Positions 30,549 through 31,589 of a DNA stretch of 31,589 nt are shown here, piece after piece. The position numbers and the translations under genes were made by a program. The stretch is from contig CAYPXZ010000044.1 of NCBI GenBank assembly GCA_964414785.1, forward strand, positions 1 through 31,589, read 5' to 3'. Below the pieces are notes generated by a model, which did no database searches, was not told where the DNA came from, and was given only the letters and a program-made list of their open reading frames with translations. This DNA is from Palsa-1447 sp964414785. Lineage in GTDB: Bacteria; Verrucomicrobiota; Verrucomicrobiia; Opitutales; Opitutaceae. Each line of letters begins with the position of its first letter. Within the stretch, counting starts at the first letter, position 1.

Positions 30549-30555
30549 GGGGAAA

Positions 30556-31149
30556 TCAGGTTGCGAGAATTCGGAAGGAGGCGTCGCCGCGGGCCAGTAT
30601 CTTGGCCAGCGCGGCCCGGGCGCGCAGGATGTCGGTCTTGACCTTCGCCAGGGAGACGCCGAGGCGCCCCGCGATCTCGTCGTAGGGGAGCTCCTCGAAG
30701 TGGTAGAGGACAAGCGGGATCCTCTGGTGGTCGGGCAGCTTGGAGAGGGCGTCCTCGACCCACGCGCGCCGCTCGTCCGAGTCGACGGAGTCGAAGAAGG
30801 TGTCGGGCGCTGCGAATTCGACCGCGGGGGCGTCCTCCTCGGCGGAGTCCGAGCCGAACTCCGAGAAGAACTTCCAGCGCTTGCGGTAGCGCTGGAGGTG
30901 GTTGAGCGAGAGGTTGGTCGCGACTGTCTTGAGCCATCCGCCGGCCGACGGGCTGGTCGATAGCATCTCGAAATTCTCGTGGGCCTTTATGAAGACCTCC
31001 TGGGCGATGTCCTCGGCCTGTGCCTCGTTCCGAACGAGGCGCACAGAGGTTGTGAAGACCATGTCCTGATATTTACGCATGAAGGTCGTAAAATCTACGG
31101 GCGGGCCTAGCCCGGGGTGTTCGTGTTGCACTGGAGGTTCATCGTTCAT
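30556..31149 (-). CDS. ECF-type RNA polymerase sigma factor
   Basis: 197 aa from ATG at 31149; 12 further codons upstream in frame are less likely. Region 2: TFMRKYQDMVFTTSVRLVRNEAQAEDIAQEVFIKAHENF and GGWLKTVATNLSLNHLQRYRKR. Region 4: ALSKLPDHQRIPLVLYHFEELPYDEIAGRLGVSLAKVKTDILRARAAL. The insert between them is acidic (SDSAEEDAPAVEF). It is the first gene of a minus-strand operon with the two-TM protein (7-nt gap) and the RDD fusion, analogous to the operon at 7.7-10.2 kb. Target promoters are not identifiable. Confidence 0.92.
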   Translation of the reverse strand: MNDEPPVQHEHPGLGPPVDFTTFMRKYQDMVFTTSVRLVRNEAQAEDIAQEVFIKAHENFEMLSTSPSAGGWLKTVATNLSLNHLQRYRKRWKFFSEFGSDSAEEDAPAVEFAAPDTFFDSVDSDERRAWVEDALSKLPDHQRIPLVLYHFEELPYDEIAGRLGVSLAKVKTDILRARAALAKILARGDASFRILAT

Positions 31150-31188
31150 CTGCAAAACACCCTTCGGGCACCCAAAGTCGCACAAATC

Positions 31189-31223
31189 ATTGAAACAAAG
31201 AAGCCCGCTCTTTCGAGCGGGCT
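31189..31223 (-). terminator. Intrinsic terminator of the ammonium transporter gene
   Basis: The 9-bp stem (31202-31210 with 31215-31223) has loop GAAA on the minus strand and is followed by a T-rich tail (TCTTTGTTTC). It ends the amt transcript just upstream of the sigma operon. Confidence 0.85.
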
Positions 31224-31250
31224 CCTTTCATGCATCCCCTAATCGGGTCA

Positions 31251-31589
31251 TTAGAAGTTGTAACCCTCTTCCTGGTGCTCGGTTACGTCCAATCCCTGGC
31301 GCTCGACCTCGGTCGTCGGCCTGAGGCCGATGGTGGCCTTCAGGGCGAACCCGATGACCGTCGTCGCGACGACCGCGAGGAGGAGGGTCAAACCCATGGC
31401 GAGGACCTGCTCCTTCCAGAGCCCCCCGTTCGAAACGAGCTCCGCAAGCCCGTTGGCCCGGGCCGCGGGGTTGCTCGAGGTCAGGTTGGGGTTCACGGCC
31501 GCGGTGGCCAGGATGCCGGTCAGGAAGGCCCCGATCGTGCCGCCCACGGCGTGGACGCCGAAGGTGTCGAGCGCGTCGTCGTAGCCGAA
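31251..31589 (-). CDS. amt: Ammonium transporter, C-terminal part (cut by window edge)
   Basis: 112 aa are visible, open at the right edge. The stretch YDDALDTFGVHAVGGTIGAFLTGILA contains the second pore His (FGVH) and the GG helix of Amt/MEP channels. A final transmembrane segment (LAMGLTLLLAVVATTVIGFALKATIGL) and a short cytoplasmic tail ending ...DVTEHQEEGYNF follow. That last part matches the RxTxExExxGLDxxxHxExxY pattern of Amt C-termini, which contact GlnK. It conducts ammonium across the inner membrane. A glnK gene would be expected beyond the edge, but it is not seen here. Confidence 0.93.
   Translation of the reverse strand, partial: FGYDDALDTFGVHAVGGTIGAFLTGILATAAVNPNLTSSNPAARANGLAELVSNGGLWKEQVLAMGLTLLLAVVATTVIGFALKATIGLRPTTEVERQGLDVTEHQEEGYNF

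Noticed and set aside
1..31589. CRISPR arrays, IS elements, integrases, tRNA-linked attachment sites
   Set aside because: None seen: no regular 24-40 nt repeat/spacer series, no transposase, no tRNA, and gene content is housekeeping.

Overview
The window is a compact, very GC-rich stretch of bacterial chromosome. It carries about 36 protein genes and no rRNA, tRNA, insertion sequence, prophage gene or CRISPR array that I could find. Most genes are housekeeping or lineage-core. The gene mix suggests Verrucomicrobiota, possibly Opitutaceae-like: a GH3-family enzyme, exported TonB-domain proteins, sigma/anti-sigma operons with beta-repeat envelope proteins, and few clear Shine-Dalgarno sites. 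This assignment is inference from gene content; no marker gene in the window proves it.

Left part (1-13.8 kb). A LytS/LytTR-type two-component pair leads off the left edge (minus strand). Next is a tight minus-strand operon deoC - aldehyde dehydrogenase - truncated aldehyde dehydrogenase-like protein, which reads as a split ALDH16 next to deoxyribose-phosphate aldolase. Divergent from it are a SpoU/TrmH rRNA/tRNA methyltransferase and an AlkD-like HEAT protein. A small LapA-type membrane protein and a Tat-exported metallo-beta-lactamase-fold protein follow on minus. A sigma factor, a zinc-finger anti-sigma factor with a HEAT-like C-terminus and an exported DUF4097-type protein form a plus-strand operon. 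After a 460-nt structured, gene-free leader come an exported TonB-domain protein, a membrane fatty-acid desaturase, a DUF2062 membrane protein and, convergently, an RluA-family pseudouridine synthase.

Middle part (13.8-24.2 kb). An alpha/beta-hydrolase and a GH3-family adenylating enzyme are followed, convergently, by a TlpA-like thioredoxin and a LysR regulator. The LysR gene is divergent from a plus-strand run yggS - SirB1-like protein - aroE - prepilin peptidase. aroE appears to lack a canonical start codon and may begin with a CTG that overlaps the upstream stop. Minus-strand galK, an HU-family gene and ygfZ follow.

Right part (24.2-31.6 kb). DAHP synthase and malate dehydrogenase are on plus, preceded by an unusual pair of tandem intrinsic terminators. 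purE-purK are on minus. A second sigma-factor operon (sigma - two-TM putative anti-sigma - 585-aa beta-repeat/TM/RDD fusion) lies on minus, and the C-terminus of an ammonium transporter closes the window.

Working relationships: aroE and DAHP synthase are both shikimate-pathway genes but lie 4.5 kb apart. Two separate sigma/anti-sigma modules each end in an exported protein with beta-repeat sequence, suggesting parallel envelope-sensing circuits. Very short gaps and 4-nt stop/start overlaps (ATGA, GTGA, apparently CTGA) are the local rule for operons. Several convergent gene ends share or embed their stop codons in inverted repeats. I saw no clearly novel defence or mobile system. The most unusual items are the split ALDH16-deoC operon, the aroE start, the two structured leaders and the RDD fusion.
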